From Roseateles_C aquae (GTDB lineage: Bacteria > Pseudomonadota > Gammaproteobacteria > Burkholderiales > Burkholderiaceae_C), in the NCBI RefSeq assembly GCF_032337115.1, contig NZ_JAVXZY010000007.1, positions 186,001 to 250,000 of the forward strand: a DNA stretch of 64,000 nucleotides, read 5' to 3'. The notes under the pieces were generated by a model that had not been told where the DNA came from, did no database searches, and saw only the letters and a program-made list of their open reading frames with translations. The translations under genes were made by a program, and so were the position numbers. Positions 8,265 to 16,245 of the stretch are shown here, piece after piece. Each line of letters begins with the position of its first letter. Within the stretch, counting starts at the first letter, position 1.

Positions 8265-9719
8265 ATGACTAGCAAACCCAAACTCGTGCGCGGCTACGAG
8301 GTCGTGATCGGCCTGGAAAACCACGTCCAGCTGTCGACCCAGTCGAAGATCTTCAGCGGCTCCTCGACCGCCTTTGGCGCCGCCCCCAACACCCAGGCCT
8401 CACCGGTCGATCTGGCCCTGCCCGGCACGCTGCCGGTGCTGAACCGCGCCGCCGTCGAGCGGGCCATTCGCTTCGGCCTGGCCGTTGGTGCCAAGGTCGC
8501 GCCGCTGTCGATCTTTGCGCGCAAGAACTACTTCTATCCGGACCTGCCCAAGGGCTACCAGATCAGCCAGTTCGAGATCCCGGTCGTGCAGGGCGGCAAG
8601 GTCGAGTTCTTCGTCGGCGACGAGAAGAAGGTCGTCCAGCTGACCCGCGCCCACCTTGAGGAAGACGCGGGCAAGAGCCTGCATGAGGACTACCACGGCC
8701 AGAGCGGCATCGACCTGAACCGCGCCGGCACGCCACTGCTGGAGATCGTCTCCGAGCCCGATATGCGCTCCGGCGCCGAGGCCTGCGAGTACGCCAAGAC
8801 GCTGCATGCGCTGGTGATGTGGCTGGGCATCTGCGACGGCAATATGCAGGAAGGCTCGTTCCGCTGTGACGTCAACGTCTCGGTGCGCAAGCCCGGCGAG
8901 CCCTTCGGCACGCGCCGCGAGATCAAGAACCTGAACAGCTTCCGCTACCTCGTGCAGGCGGTGGACTACGAGGTCAACTGGCAGATCGACGAGATCGAAG
9001 ACGGCCGCAAGATCCAGCAGGCCACCGTGCTGTTCAACCCGGACACCGGCGAGACCCGCGCGATGCGCTCCAAGGAAGACTCGGCCGACTACCGCTATTT
9101 CCCTGACCCCGACCTGCCGCCGCTGGTGATCGCGCCGGATTGGGTCGAGCGGGTGCGCGGCGAGATGCCCGAGCTGCCTTCGGTGATGGCCAAGCGCTTT
9201 GTCGAGGCCGACGGCCTGCCCGAGTACGACGCCACGATGATGACCCAGAGTCTGGCCACGGCGCGCTATTACGAGGCGGCCAAGAGCGCCGGTGCGGTGC
9301 CCAAGCTGGTGGCGAACTGGGTGATGGGCGAGATCAGCAAGCGGCTCAATAGCGAAGGCATCGAGATCGACGCCGCGCCGGTCAAGGCCGAGCTGCTGGC
9401 GCGGCTGATCGCGCGCATTGCCGACGGCACCATCTCGAACAACTCAGCCAAGCAGGTGTTTGACGCGCTATGGGCCGGCGAAGGCAGTGATGTCGACGCC
9501 ATCATCGCGGCCAAGGATCTGAAGCAGTCCAACGACACCGGCGCCATCGAGGCCATCCTCGACGAGGTGCTGGCGGCCAATCAGAAGTCGGTCGACGAGT
9601 TCCGCGCCGGCAAGGACAAGGCCTTCAACGCGCTGGTCGGTCAGGCGATGAAGGCCACCAAGGGCAAGGCCAACCCCGGCCTGGTCAACGAGTTGCTGAA
9701 GAAGAAGCTGGGCGGCTGA
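8265..9719 (+). CDS. gatB: Aspartyl/glutamyl-tRNA amidotransferase subunit B
   Basis: A 484-residue kinase-like subunit that activates the misacylated tRNA carboxylate and transfers ammonia. The N-terminus carries the GatB motif (GYEVVIGLENHVQLST) and the centre LNRAGTPLLEIVSEPDMRS; the C-terminal YqeY-like tRNA-binding tail ends KKKLGG. The ATG directly after the gatA stop is chosen. It converges on a DUF4124 gene, with a GC-rich hairpin between. Confidence 0.98.
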   Translation: MTSKPKLVRGYEVVIGLENHVQLSTQSKIFSGSSTAFGAAPNTQASPVDLALPGTLPVLNRAAVERAIRFGLAVGAKVAPLSIFARKNYFYPDLPKGYQISQFEIPVVQGGKVEFFVGDEKKVVQLTRAHLEEDAGKSLHEDYHGQSGIDLNRAGTPLLEIVSEPDMRSGAEACEYAKTLHALVMWLGICDGNMQEGSFRCDVNVSVRKPGEPFGTRREIKNLNSFRYLVQAVDYEVNWQIDEIEDGRKIQQATVLFNPDTGETRAMRSKEDSADYRYFPDPDLPPLVIAPDWVERVRGEMPELPSVMAKRFVEADGLPEYDATMMTQSLATARYYEAAKSAGAVPKLVANWVMGEISKRLNSEGIEIDAAPVKAELLARLIARIADGTISNNSAKQVFDALWAGEGSDVDAIIAAKDLKQSNDTGAIEAILDEVLAANQKSVDEFRAGKDKAFNALVGQAMKATKGKANPGLVNELLKKKLGG

Positions 9720-9738
9720 ACGGTTCGCCAGCAAACAC

Positions 9739-9761
9739 CGGGCGGCCACCAATGCCGCCCG
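9739..9761. terminator. GC-rich stem-loop between convergent gatB and DUF4124 gene
   Basis: Perfect 8-base stem CGGGCGGC / GCCGCCCG with a 7-base loop in the 69-base convergent gap. It has no T-tract on either side, so intrinsic termination is only possible, but its position between two converging operons fits a shared terminator. Confidence 0.4.
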
Positions 9762-9788
9762 ACCTGGGCTGTCACGGCCTCGGCCCCT

Positions 9789-10472
9789 TCAGCGCGAGGC
9801 GGCCGAGGCGCTCTTTTCCGAAGCCCCCGGCGCCGCGCCCGCCCACAGACGCTTCAGACGCGCCAGTTCGGCGTCGTAGTTTTTGTTGACGCGCACCATC
9901 TCCGCCTTCTGGTTCTCGATCAGCGTGCGCTGCGCCTCAACGGCCACATCGTTGGCATCGAGCTGCTGCTTGAGCTTGGGCGGCAAGGCCTTGCCCTTGT
10001 AGAACTCGGCCTCGTCCAGCAAAGGCTTGCGCTCCACCGCCAGCGACTTGATACGCGACTCGGAGCTGCGCATCGCCGTCTTGATATCGTCCAGAGCCGC
10101 TTCACGGGCGCGCTGGTGGACGTCCTCGGTTGGGAAGCGCGTCATCAGATTGCGGTCGCGGCGCACGGCGTCGGCCTGGCGCGCACGCTCCAGGGCCAGC
10201 TTGCGTTCATTGGCTTCGGCTACCGCGCGCTCCTCGGGCGACATCGCCGGCGGCAGCACGCCGCGCTGCGAGCCGTCGGAATTCAGGATGCGCTGTTCGC
10301 GGCTGGCGCAATCGGCGATCGGCCGGTCCGAGGTGAGCTTGCGTCCGTCCGGCGTCGTGCAGCTGTAAATGCTGCCCAGCCTGGGCGCTGGTGCCTGTGC
10401 ATGCGATAGCGCGCCCGCCAGCAGCACCAGCGCGGCACAGGGAACAACGGCATGGAGGCGAAAGTGCCGCAT
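9789..10472 (-). CDS. DUF4124 domain exported coiled-coil protein
   Basis: A 227-residue protein with an N-terminal signal peptide (VVPCAALVLLAGALSHAQA), then a short DUF4124-type segment (SIYSCTTPDGRKLTSDRPI, about 34-52) and a long charged helical region (85-215) likely to form a coiled coil. The function of DUF4124 proteins is not established; they are common periplasmic proteins in Betaproteobacteria. Its ATG shares one base with the pyrE stop (TGATG), so it is co-transcribed and coupled with pyrE, though no functional link to pyrimidine synthesis is evident. Confidence 0.82.
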   Translation of the reverse strand: MRHFRLHAVVPCAALVLLAGALSHAQAPAPRLGSIYSCTTPDGRKLTSDRPIADCASREQRILNSDGSQRGVLPPAMSPEERAVAEANERKLALERARQADAVRRDRNLMTRFPTEDVHQRAREAALDDIKTAMRSSESRIKSLAVERKPLLDEAEFYKGKALPPKLKQQLDANDVAVEAQRTLIENQKAEMVRVNKNYDAELARLKRLWAGAAPGASEKSASAASR

Positions 10473-11149
10473 CAGACTCCGTAACGATCTCGATAGGCCT
10501 GGACCGCCGCCGCATGGGCCGAGGCCACGGCATTGCTGGTCGTCTGCAGATACTGCAACAGGTCTGACAGGCCGGCAATCGCGGTCACAGTCAGTTGCAA
10601 CTGCTCGGTCACATACTGTACTGCCGACTTGGCGCTCTCAACGCCGTTCTCGACCGCCTTTTCTTGCCGATCGAGCGCGATGGCGACGCCGCAGGGCGTG
10701 GCGCCGGCCGCCTTGATCATTGCAATCGATTCGCGCACCGAGGTGCCGGCCGAGATCACGTCGTCGATGATCAAGACCTGACCCTTGACCGGCGCGCCGA
10801 CCAGGGTGCCGCCTTCGCCGTGGTCCTTGGCTTCCTTGCGGTTGTAGGCAAAGGGCTTGTTGTGGCCCAGGCGGGCCAACTCGATGGACACCGCCGCGGC
10901 CAGCGTGATGCCCTTGTAGGCGGGGCCGAAGATCATGTCGAACTGCAGGCCCGAGGCCAGCAGCGTCTTGGCATAGAACTCGGCCAGGCGGCCAAGCTTC
11001 AGGCCATCGTCAAACAGGCCGGCATTGAAGAAATAGGGGCTCAAGCGACCGGCCTTGGTCTTGAACTCGCCAAAGCCCAGCACGCCGGCGTCAACGGCGA
11101 AGGCAACAAATTCCTGGGCCAGGACGGAAGGGGTGGCGGTGTGGCTCAT
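10472..11149 (-). CDS. pyrE: Orotate phosphoribosyltransferase
   Basis: Cytoplasmic enzyme of 225 residues that converts orotate and PRPP to OMP in pyrimidine synthesis. The PRPP loop VLIIDDVISAGTS lies at 125-137, and the catalytic-loop Lys region AYNRKEAKDHGEGG at 101-114. I start at MSHTATPSVLAQEF, the first ATG with a family-like N-terminus; an ATG 11 residues upstream would add a segment not typical of PyrE. A strong terminator from the upstream receptor gene lies just before its start. Confidence 0.96.
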   Translation of the reverse strand: MSHTATPSVLAQEFVAFAVDAGVLGFGEFKTKAGRLSPYFFNAGLFDDGLKLGRLAEFYAKTLLASGLQFDMIFGPAYKGITLAAAVSIELARLGHNKPFAYNRKEAKDHGEGGTLVGAPVKGQVLIIDDVISAGTSVRESIAMIKAAGATPCGVAIALDRQEKAVENGVESAKSAVQYVTEQLQLTVTAIAGLSDLLQYLQTTSNAVASAHAAAVQAYRDRYGV

Positions 11150-11195
11150 CGGCGGCTCGGCTTCAAAATGGGTCGGCCGCATTGTAGGTGGGCAT

Positions 11196-11233
11196 GAAAA
11201 AGGCCCGCAGTGTCAGCTGAGCACGGCGGGCCT
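11196..11233 (-). terminator. Intrinsic terminator after the TonB-dependent receptor gene
   Basis: Reading on the minus strand, an 8-base perfect stem AGGCCCGC / GCGGGCCT is followed directly by a run of five T. A second stem-loop GCCCCT / AGGGGC (11238-11255) lies between it and the receptor stop codon. This separates the receptor transcript from pyrE. Confidence 0.75.
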
Positions 11234-11277
11234 GTCAGCCCCTAAGACAAGGGGCGCTTCAGTCAATCAAGCGGCGA

Positions 11278-13566
11278 TCAGAACATCGCCTTGAACTGCA
11301 CACCATAGGTGCGCGGGTCGTTGATGAAGCCGGTCATATTGTCAAAGTCGATCGCCCCCGTCACGCGGATCTGGTTGGTGATGTTGCGTCCGAAAACGGC
11401 AGCCTCGTACTTGCCTTCGCCCCAGATGTAGCCCAGGCGCAGCCCCCCTTCCAGCAAGGCGCGGCCGGTGTACTCCTTGGAGTCGTACAGGAAGTAGTTG
11501 ACCTTGGAGCGATAGGCCCAGTCCGTGTAGATGAAGAACTCATCACCAGAAGGCATGGGGATCGAGTAGCGCGCCGTCGCGTTGGCAATCCACTTCGGCG
11601 CATTGGGCAGCACATTGCCATAGATGCTGAAGTTGCCGGATCCATTTGCCGGATCCAGAACAAGCGGGTTGCTGCCCGATCGCGGCAGTGCCAGGCTGCG
11701 ATCCTTGATTTCCGTGTCGTTGTAGCTGGCCCCGAGGGTCAGCAGCAGGTTCTCCATCGGGATCAGGTCCAGGTTCAGCTCGAAGCCGCGCCCCTGACCC
11801 TTGCTCGCATTGAGCAAGGTATTGAAGTTGCTGGTGCCGCCCACGGCCGTCAATTGCTGATCCTTGACCGTGTAGCCGAACACTGTCGCCGACAGTCGCG
11901 CACGGCGGTCCCAGAACTCGGACTTCACACCGGCCTCGACCGAGGTCACCGTCTCAGGACGTGCCTGACTCAGCGGACCGAAGCCGCTGGCCGGGTAGAT
12001 CGAAGCGGCGCGGAAGCCCGTCGCCACGCGAGCATAGAGGTTGGTCTCCTTGCTCAGCGCATAGGTGCCAGACAAGTCCCAGCTGACCTTGTTGTTGTCG
12101 GTGCTGGCACTGGTGCCATTGCTGCTGTTCACCGTGCCTGACAGCAGGGCCAGATCCTTCTTGTCCTGCGTGTAGCGCAGGCCGGCGCGCACATTCAGTG
12201 CCGGACTCAGCTGATAGTTGATCGAGCCAAAGAGCGCCCAGGCCTTGTTGGTCTGACGGGTCACGACAAACGAGGGTGCTGGCGGCGTCGCGTAGTCCCC
12301 CTGGACCATGTCGTAGCGCTCGTCAAACAGATAGAGGCCACCTTGCCAACGCAGCGGGCCTGCGCCTGTGGACTCGACGCGCAACTCCTGGCTCAGCTGA
12401 CGGTGGTTGTCGAGCGCATCCGAGGTCTCCATCTGCCAGGTGGCATGCCCTTCGCCGCCGGCGTAGGGCGGCGTGCGTGGATCAGCTGAGAAGGGGTTGT
12501 GATAGATGTAACCACCATCGATGTCGGCGCGACTGAAGGGCTGGACCGTCTCGATCGCGGTGATCGAATGCAGGTTGATGCCGTCCAAGCTCCACTTCAG
12601 GCGTGCCGAGGCGCCTGTGGCGTGCAGGGTTTGCGTATTGAGCCCGTCAAAGGCGACGCGCGCGGGGTCGAAGCCATCGACCAGTTCGTTGTCACTGCCC
12701 GGCTTGATGACGTTGCCGCGGAACATGCGCGGCGAACCCTTGAGCTCGCGGTTGTGCACATTGAACAAAGCGCTGAAGTCCTTGCTTGGTTGGTACAGCG
12801 CCTGCAAACGGACGGCGCGGTCGTTGTAGCCCTCGGTCTCCTTGGTCACGGCCGTCGGCAGGGTGTTCTTGACCCAATCATCACGGTGCTGAACCTGGGC
12901 CGAAATCCGCGCAGACCAATCACCACTGAGCGGCAGATTAGCGGCGCCCTCGGCGTTCATCGTGCCGAAGCTGCCGTAGGAGATGTTGAAGTAGGCATCG
13001 CGCTTGTGTGAAGGCTTGACCGATTCAAACTTCACCACGCCAGCCGGCGTGTTGCGGCCAAACAGCGTCCCCTGAGGGCCAGCGATGACTTCGACGCTGG
13101 TCAGGTCAAAGGCCGGGAAGCCCTTCAGTATCGGGTTCTCCTGCACCACCTCGTCATAGATCAGCGAGACAGGCTGTGAGGCATTCAGGCGGAAGTCGGT
13201 ATTGCCCAGGCCGCGGATGTAGAAGCGCGGGAAGGCGCGGCCGAACGAGGACTCGATGTTCAGGCTGGGCACGCGGCCCGACAGGAAGCGGATGTCCTGG
13301 CCGCTGGAATTCAGCACATCCAACTTTTCACCGCTGATCTGCGATACCGCATTCGGCACGTCCTTGATGTTTTCGATGCGACGCTCGGCGGTGATCGTCA
13401 CCGTTTCCAGCTGCGTGCTGTTGGCGCCACGCGCAGATTCGTTCTTGCCTTCGGCCCGGTCCTGAGCTTTTTCCTGCGCAACAGCCTGCTGCAGCGGCCA
13501 GGCGCTCAGCGCCAGGGTGACGGCCAGCGCCAAATGGGCGCGGCTGGGGTGACGGGTCATGGACAT
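11278..13566 (-). CDS. TonB-dependent outer-membrane receptor
   Basis: A 762-residue TonB-dependent receptor for active uptake across the outer membrane. It has a signal peptide ending around AVAQ, a TonB-box-like LETVTITA, a plug domain with IRGLGNTDFRL and VEVIAGPQGTLFGRNTPAG, and a beta-barrel to the C-terminus (YGVQFKAMF, terminal Phe). The ATG giving MSMTRHPSR is preceded by GGAG at good spacing. A 12-base perfect palindrome of LacI type lies 71 bases upstream of the start, hinting at a saccharide-related substrate. No periplasmic or cytoplasmic catabolic partner is adjacent, so the substrate is unknown. Confidence 0.9.
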   Translation of the reverse strand: MSMTRHPSRAHLALAVTLALSAWPLQQAVAQEKAQDRAEGKNESARGANSTQLETVTITAERRIENIKDVPNAVSQISGEKLDVLNSSGQDIRFLSGRVPSLNIESSFGRAFPRFYIRGLGNTDFRLNASQPVSLIYDEVVQENPILKGFPAFDLTSVEVIAGPQGTLFGRNTPAGVVKFESVKPSHKRDAYFNISYGSFGTMNAEGAANLPLSGDWSARISAQVQHRDDWVKNTLPTAVTKETEGYNDRAVRLQALYQPSKDFSALFNVHNRELKGSPRMFRGNVIKPGSDNELVDGFDPARVAFDGLNTQTLHATGASARLKWSLDGINLHSITAIETVQPFSRADIDGGYIYHNPFSADPRTPPYAGGEGHATWQMETSDALDNHRQLSQELRVESTGAGPLRWQGGLYLFDERYDMVQGDYATPPAPSFVVTRQTNKAWALFGSINYQLSPALNVRAGLRYTQDKKDLALLSGTVNSSNGTSASTDNNKVSWDLSGTYALSKETNLYARVATGFRAASIYPASGFGPLSQARPETVTSVEAGVKSEFWDRRARLSATVFGYTVKDQQLTAVGGTSNFNTLLNASKGQGRGFELNLDLIPMENLLLTLGASYNDTEIKDRSLALPRSGSNPLVLDPANGSGNFSIYGNVLPNAPKWIANATARYSIPMPSGDEFFIYTDWAYRSKVNYFLYDSKEYTGRALLEGGLRLGYIWGEGKYEAAVFGRNITNQIRVTGAIDFDNMTGFINDPRTYGVQFKAMF

Positions 13567-13636
13567 CTGGGGTACTCCGGTAATAGGGGATGAAGCGCAA
13601 AGGTGAGCGGCGGCCGAAGCGGCCACCTGCACACAA

Positions 13637-13648
13637 GCAAACGTTTGC
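13637..13648. promoter_or_regulatory. LacI/GalR-type operator candidate
   Basis: Perfect palindrome GCAAACGTTTGC with the central CG typical of LacI/GalR-family operators. It lies in the divergent gap between the TonB receptor (71 bases from its start) and xth (159 bases from its start). No LacI-family gene is present in the window, so the regulator would be encoded elsewhere. Confidence 0.55.
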
Positions 13649-13807
13649 CAATGAACGGCGACCAATCTAGCAAGCCAGCGCGCAGAAATCAGTCGCGCGC
13701 TGGACGGTCACAAAATTCCCTTGGCTTTTGTTGTCGATTGGCATCAGACCACTTGCGGCCGGGGGCGCTGCGATACTCGCGCGATCGTCAATTCCGGGGT
13801 TCGTGTC

Positions 13808-14608
13808 GTGCGTTTCATCACCGCCAATCTGAACGGCATCCGCTCTGCCGCCACCAAGGGCTTTTTCGACTGGCTGCCGCAGCAAAAGGCAGATGCACTG
13901 GGCGTTCAAGAGGTCAAGGCACAGGACGAACATGTGGCCGGCACCTTCTGCAGCTCGGGCAAGCTCAAGGGGCATTTCCACTACGCCGAGAAGAAGGGCT
14001 ACTCGGGCGTTGGGCTTTACACGAAGGAAGAGCCCAGCGAGATCCTGATCGGCTTCGGCAATGCCGAGTTCGATGCCGAGGGGCGCTGGATCGAGAAGCG
14101 TTTCGACAAGCCCGGCCGCAAGCTCAGCCTGATCAGCTGCTACTTCCCCAGCGGCTCCAGCGGCCCGGAGCGCCAGGAAGCCAAGTACCGTTTCCTCGAC
14201 GCGATGTTTCCGCATCTGCAAAAGCTCAAGGCCGAGCGCGAGTTCATTCTGGTGGCCGATGTGAATATCGCGCACAAGGAGGCCGACCTGAAGAACTGGA
14301 AGGGCAATCTGAAGAACTCAGGTTTCCTGCCCGAGGAACGCGCCTGGCTGGACAAGCTGTTCGGCACCGGCAAGAAGGATGGCGGTCTGGTCGATGTCTA
14401 CCGCCAGCTGCACCCCGACACCACCGACGAGTGCTACACATGGTGGAGCAACCGCGGCCAGGCCTATGCCAAGAACGTCGGCTGGCGGTTGGACTACCAC
14501 TTCGCCACGCCGGCACTCGCCGCCACCGCCAAGCGCGCGGCGATCTACAAAGAGCAGAAGTTCAGCGACCACGCACCGCTGACAGTGGACTACGACTTCA
14601 AGCTCTGA
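13808..14608 (+). CDS. xth: Exodeoxyribonuclease III / AP endonuclease
   Basis: Metal-dependent EEP-fold nuclease of 266 residues acting in base-excision repair. Motifs in order: NLNGIRSA (8-15), catalytic Glu35 in QEVKAQD, YSGVGLY, SCYFPSG, DVNIAHKEADLKNW and the C-terminal SDHAPL (Asp254-His255). The start is taken as GTG, which places MRFITANLNGIR at the N-terminus as in the family; an upstream in-frame TTG would add 29 residues with no homologous look. It runs divergently from the TonB receptor and converges on the phosphatase gene. Confidence 0.93.
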   Translation: MRFITANLNGIRSAATKGFFDWLPQQKADALGVQEVKAQDEHVAGTFCSSGKLKGHFHYAEKKGYSGVGLYTKEEPSEILIGFGNAEFDAEGRWIEKRFDKPGRKLSLISCYFPSGSSGPERQEAKYRFLDAMFPHLQKLKAEREFILVADVNIAHKEADLKNWKGNLKNSGFLPEERAWLDKLFGTGKKDGGLVDVYRQLHPDTTDECYTWWSNRGQAYAKNVGWRLDYHFATPALAATAKRAAIYKEQKFSDHAPLTVDYDFKL

Positions 14609-14616
14609 GCCGCTGC

Positions 14617-14644
14617 TGCGCCGCCTGCCGTCAGCGGCGGCGCA
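14617..14644. terminator. Convergent stem-loop between xth and phosphatase gene
   Basis: Perfect 9-base stem TGCGCCGCC / GGCGGCGCA in the 41-base convergent gap. No T-tract; a possible bidirectional terminator by position. Confidence 0.4.
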
Positions 14645-14649
14645 TGGCA

Positions 14650-16245
14650 TCAGCCCGCGGTGCCATAGCAGGCGCGCAGCTGTGTCAGCTCATAGAAAAA
14701 ACTGCCGGGCCGCAGGCGGGCCGCATCGCAGGCCGGCTTGAAGGCGGTCTGCCGCTCGTTGTGAAGCATGCGCAGCCAGATCTTGCCTGTCTTCCGCTCG
14801 CGCCAGGCATCCCATTGCAGATTGGCGCTATAGGGCGCTACCCGCTCACCACGCCAGGGATTGTTGTCGTAGCGATAGAGCTGCACGGCTGGCAGCTGCA
14901 CATGCATGCCAGGCAGCTCCAAGGCCGAGGCCAGCGGGATCAAGATCTCCGCATGGCTGAAACGAAAGCTGGCCAGGTCCCGGCCGGCCGTGTCGGTGGC
15001 TTGCGCCGCCTTCAGCACCTGGGCAAACATTTCGTCGATCAGCTGCCCGGCCATCGCGTGGTTGACGGTGCCGTGCTCGGCAATGCCCGGCCCCTTGACG
15101 TAGAAGTCCTCCGCATCGTTGGCCCAGGCCAGCAGCTTGGCCGCGTCTTCTGGAAGGTAGGCTCTGAAGTCATGGCCGCCCAGCTCCTGACGCAGCCCCG
15201 GCGCAATTTCATAGGCCGCAGAGAGTGCCATCAGCACGTCGACCGCCGAGCGCAGCACGGTCCTGCCATCGCCCAGGGTCATGGCCGCGGCCGGCTGACC
15301 CTTAGCGCGCGCCGCGCCCGCCAGCAGGCCCTCGTTGCGAAACTGCCGTTCGCCCTGCTCCAACGAGGCGACGAACTCAGCGCTGAAGAGGCGCTCCAGC
15401 ACATGCCGCGCCGTGCGGCGCAGCGCCGGGTCGGCCTGAACTGCCGCGAGCTTGGCCGCCACCTCGGCGTCATCGGCGGCGGCCTGATAGGCCTGGCTGC
15501 GCTGATAGCTCAGATAGGCGGGGTCGGCCGGGTCAAGCACCAGATCGGTTGCCGCGTTGAGCTTGTGAAAGTAGAGCAGGAAGCGGTTGGTGCCCGCCGC
15601 CTGCGCCTTGGGCGCGTTGGCGGGATAGCCCTCAAGAACCGGCCGGTGCACCCACGCAGCCAGCGCGGGTCGATCGGCCAGCAAGGCGCGAATGAAGACC
15701 TGTGCGCTGTCCTCGGCGCGGTCGACGCCCGAGCTCAGCAACTCGATGCGCCCGCCCCGCCGTTTCATGTCGCTGACGTCGAACAGGGCCGGCATGCGCT
15801 GCAGCAGGCGCCGGGCCAGGCCTTGGTGCTCAGCCATTCCCAGGCGAGAGAGATTGCCAAAGCCCGGGCGCCTGACGCCCTCGACGCCCTCGCCCAGCCG
15901 AGCGTTGACGCGCAACAAGCGCTCCAGGTCTGGCCCTAGCCGACGGCCCAGCGGCGTCAGCGCGCCCTCGGCACGAGCGGCGCGCCAGAGCTGCAGCAGC
16001 GCCAGCTCCTGCTTGGCGCCGGACATGCCTCGCGCACCGTGTCGGGCCACCAGCTGGGTGTGCAAGGGCAAAAAGTCGGTCGGCACGGGTTCCAGCGTCG
16101 CCATGCGCTGCTGCGGCTGGTAGGGCGTTTTGGTCGTCAGCCAGGGCGGGGGCTGATTCCCCGCGCTCGCTGCGCCCACAGCCAGCATCGCCAGCAGCGC
16201 CGCCAGCCGGGGCCGCAACCGGCCTTCAAGCACACGGGCGGCCAT
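14650..16245 (-). CDS. Histidine phosphatase branch 2 (MINPP/phytase-like), exported
   Basis: A 531-residue exported phosphatase. An Ala-rich signal region precedes the mature part (cleavage near SAG). The catalytic loop is RHGARG (68-73), a variant of RHGxRxP, and the proton-donor motif is HAE (431-433), as in multiple inositol polyphosphate phosphatases, instead of the HD of classical acid phosphatases. Expected role: release of phosphate from inositol phosphates or similar esters in the periplasm or outside the cell. Its ATG shares one base with the stop of the upstream TonB receptor, so the two are translationally coupled and probably act on the same substrate. Substrate is inferred from the motif only. 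Confidence 0.82.
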   Translation of the reverse strand: MAARVLEGRLRPRLAALLAMLAVGAASAGNQPPPWLTTKTPYQPQQRMATLEPVPTDFLPLHTQLVARHGARGMSGAKQELALLQLWRAARAEGALTPLGRRLGPDLERLLRVNARLGEGVEGVRRPGFGNLSRLGMAEHQGLARRLLQRMPALFDVSDMKRRGGRIELLSSGVDRAEDSAQVFIRALLADRPALAAWVHRPVLEGYPANAPKAQAAGTNRFLLYFHKLNAATDLVLDPADPAYLSYQRSQAYQAAADDAEVAAKLAAVQADPALRRTARHVLERLFSAEFVASLEQGERQFRNEGLLAGAARAKGQPAAAMTLGDGRTVLRSAVDVLMALSAAYEIAPGLRQELGGHDFRAYLPEDAAKLLAWANDAEDFYVKGPGIAEHGTVNHAMAGQLIDEMFAQVLKAAQATDTAGRDLASFRFSHAEILIPLASALELPGMHVQLPAVQLYRYDNNPWRGERVAPYSANLQWDAWRERKTGKIWLRMLHNERQTAFKPACDAARLRPGSFFYELTQLRACYGTAG

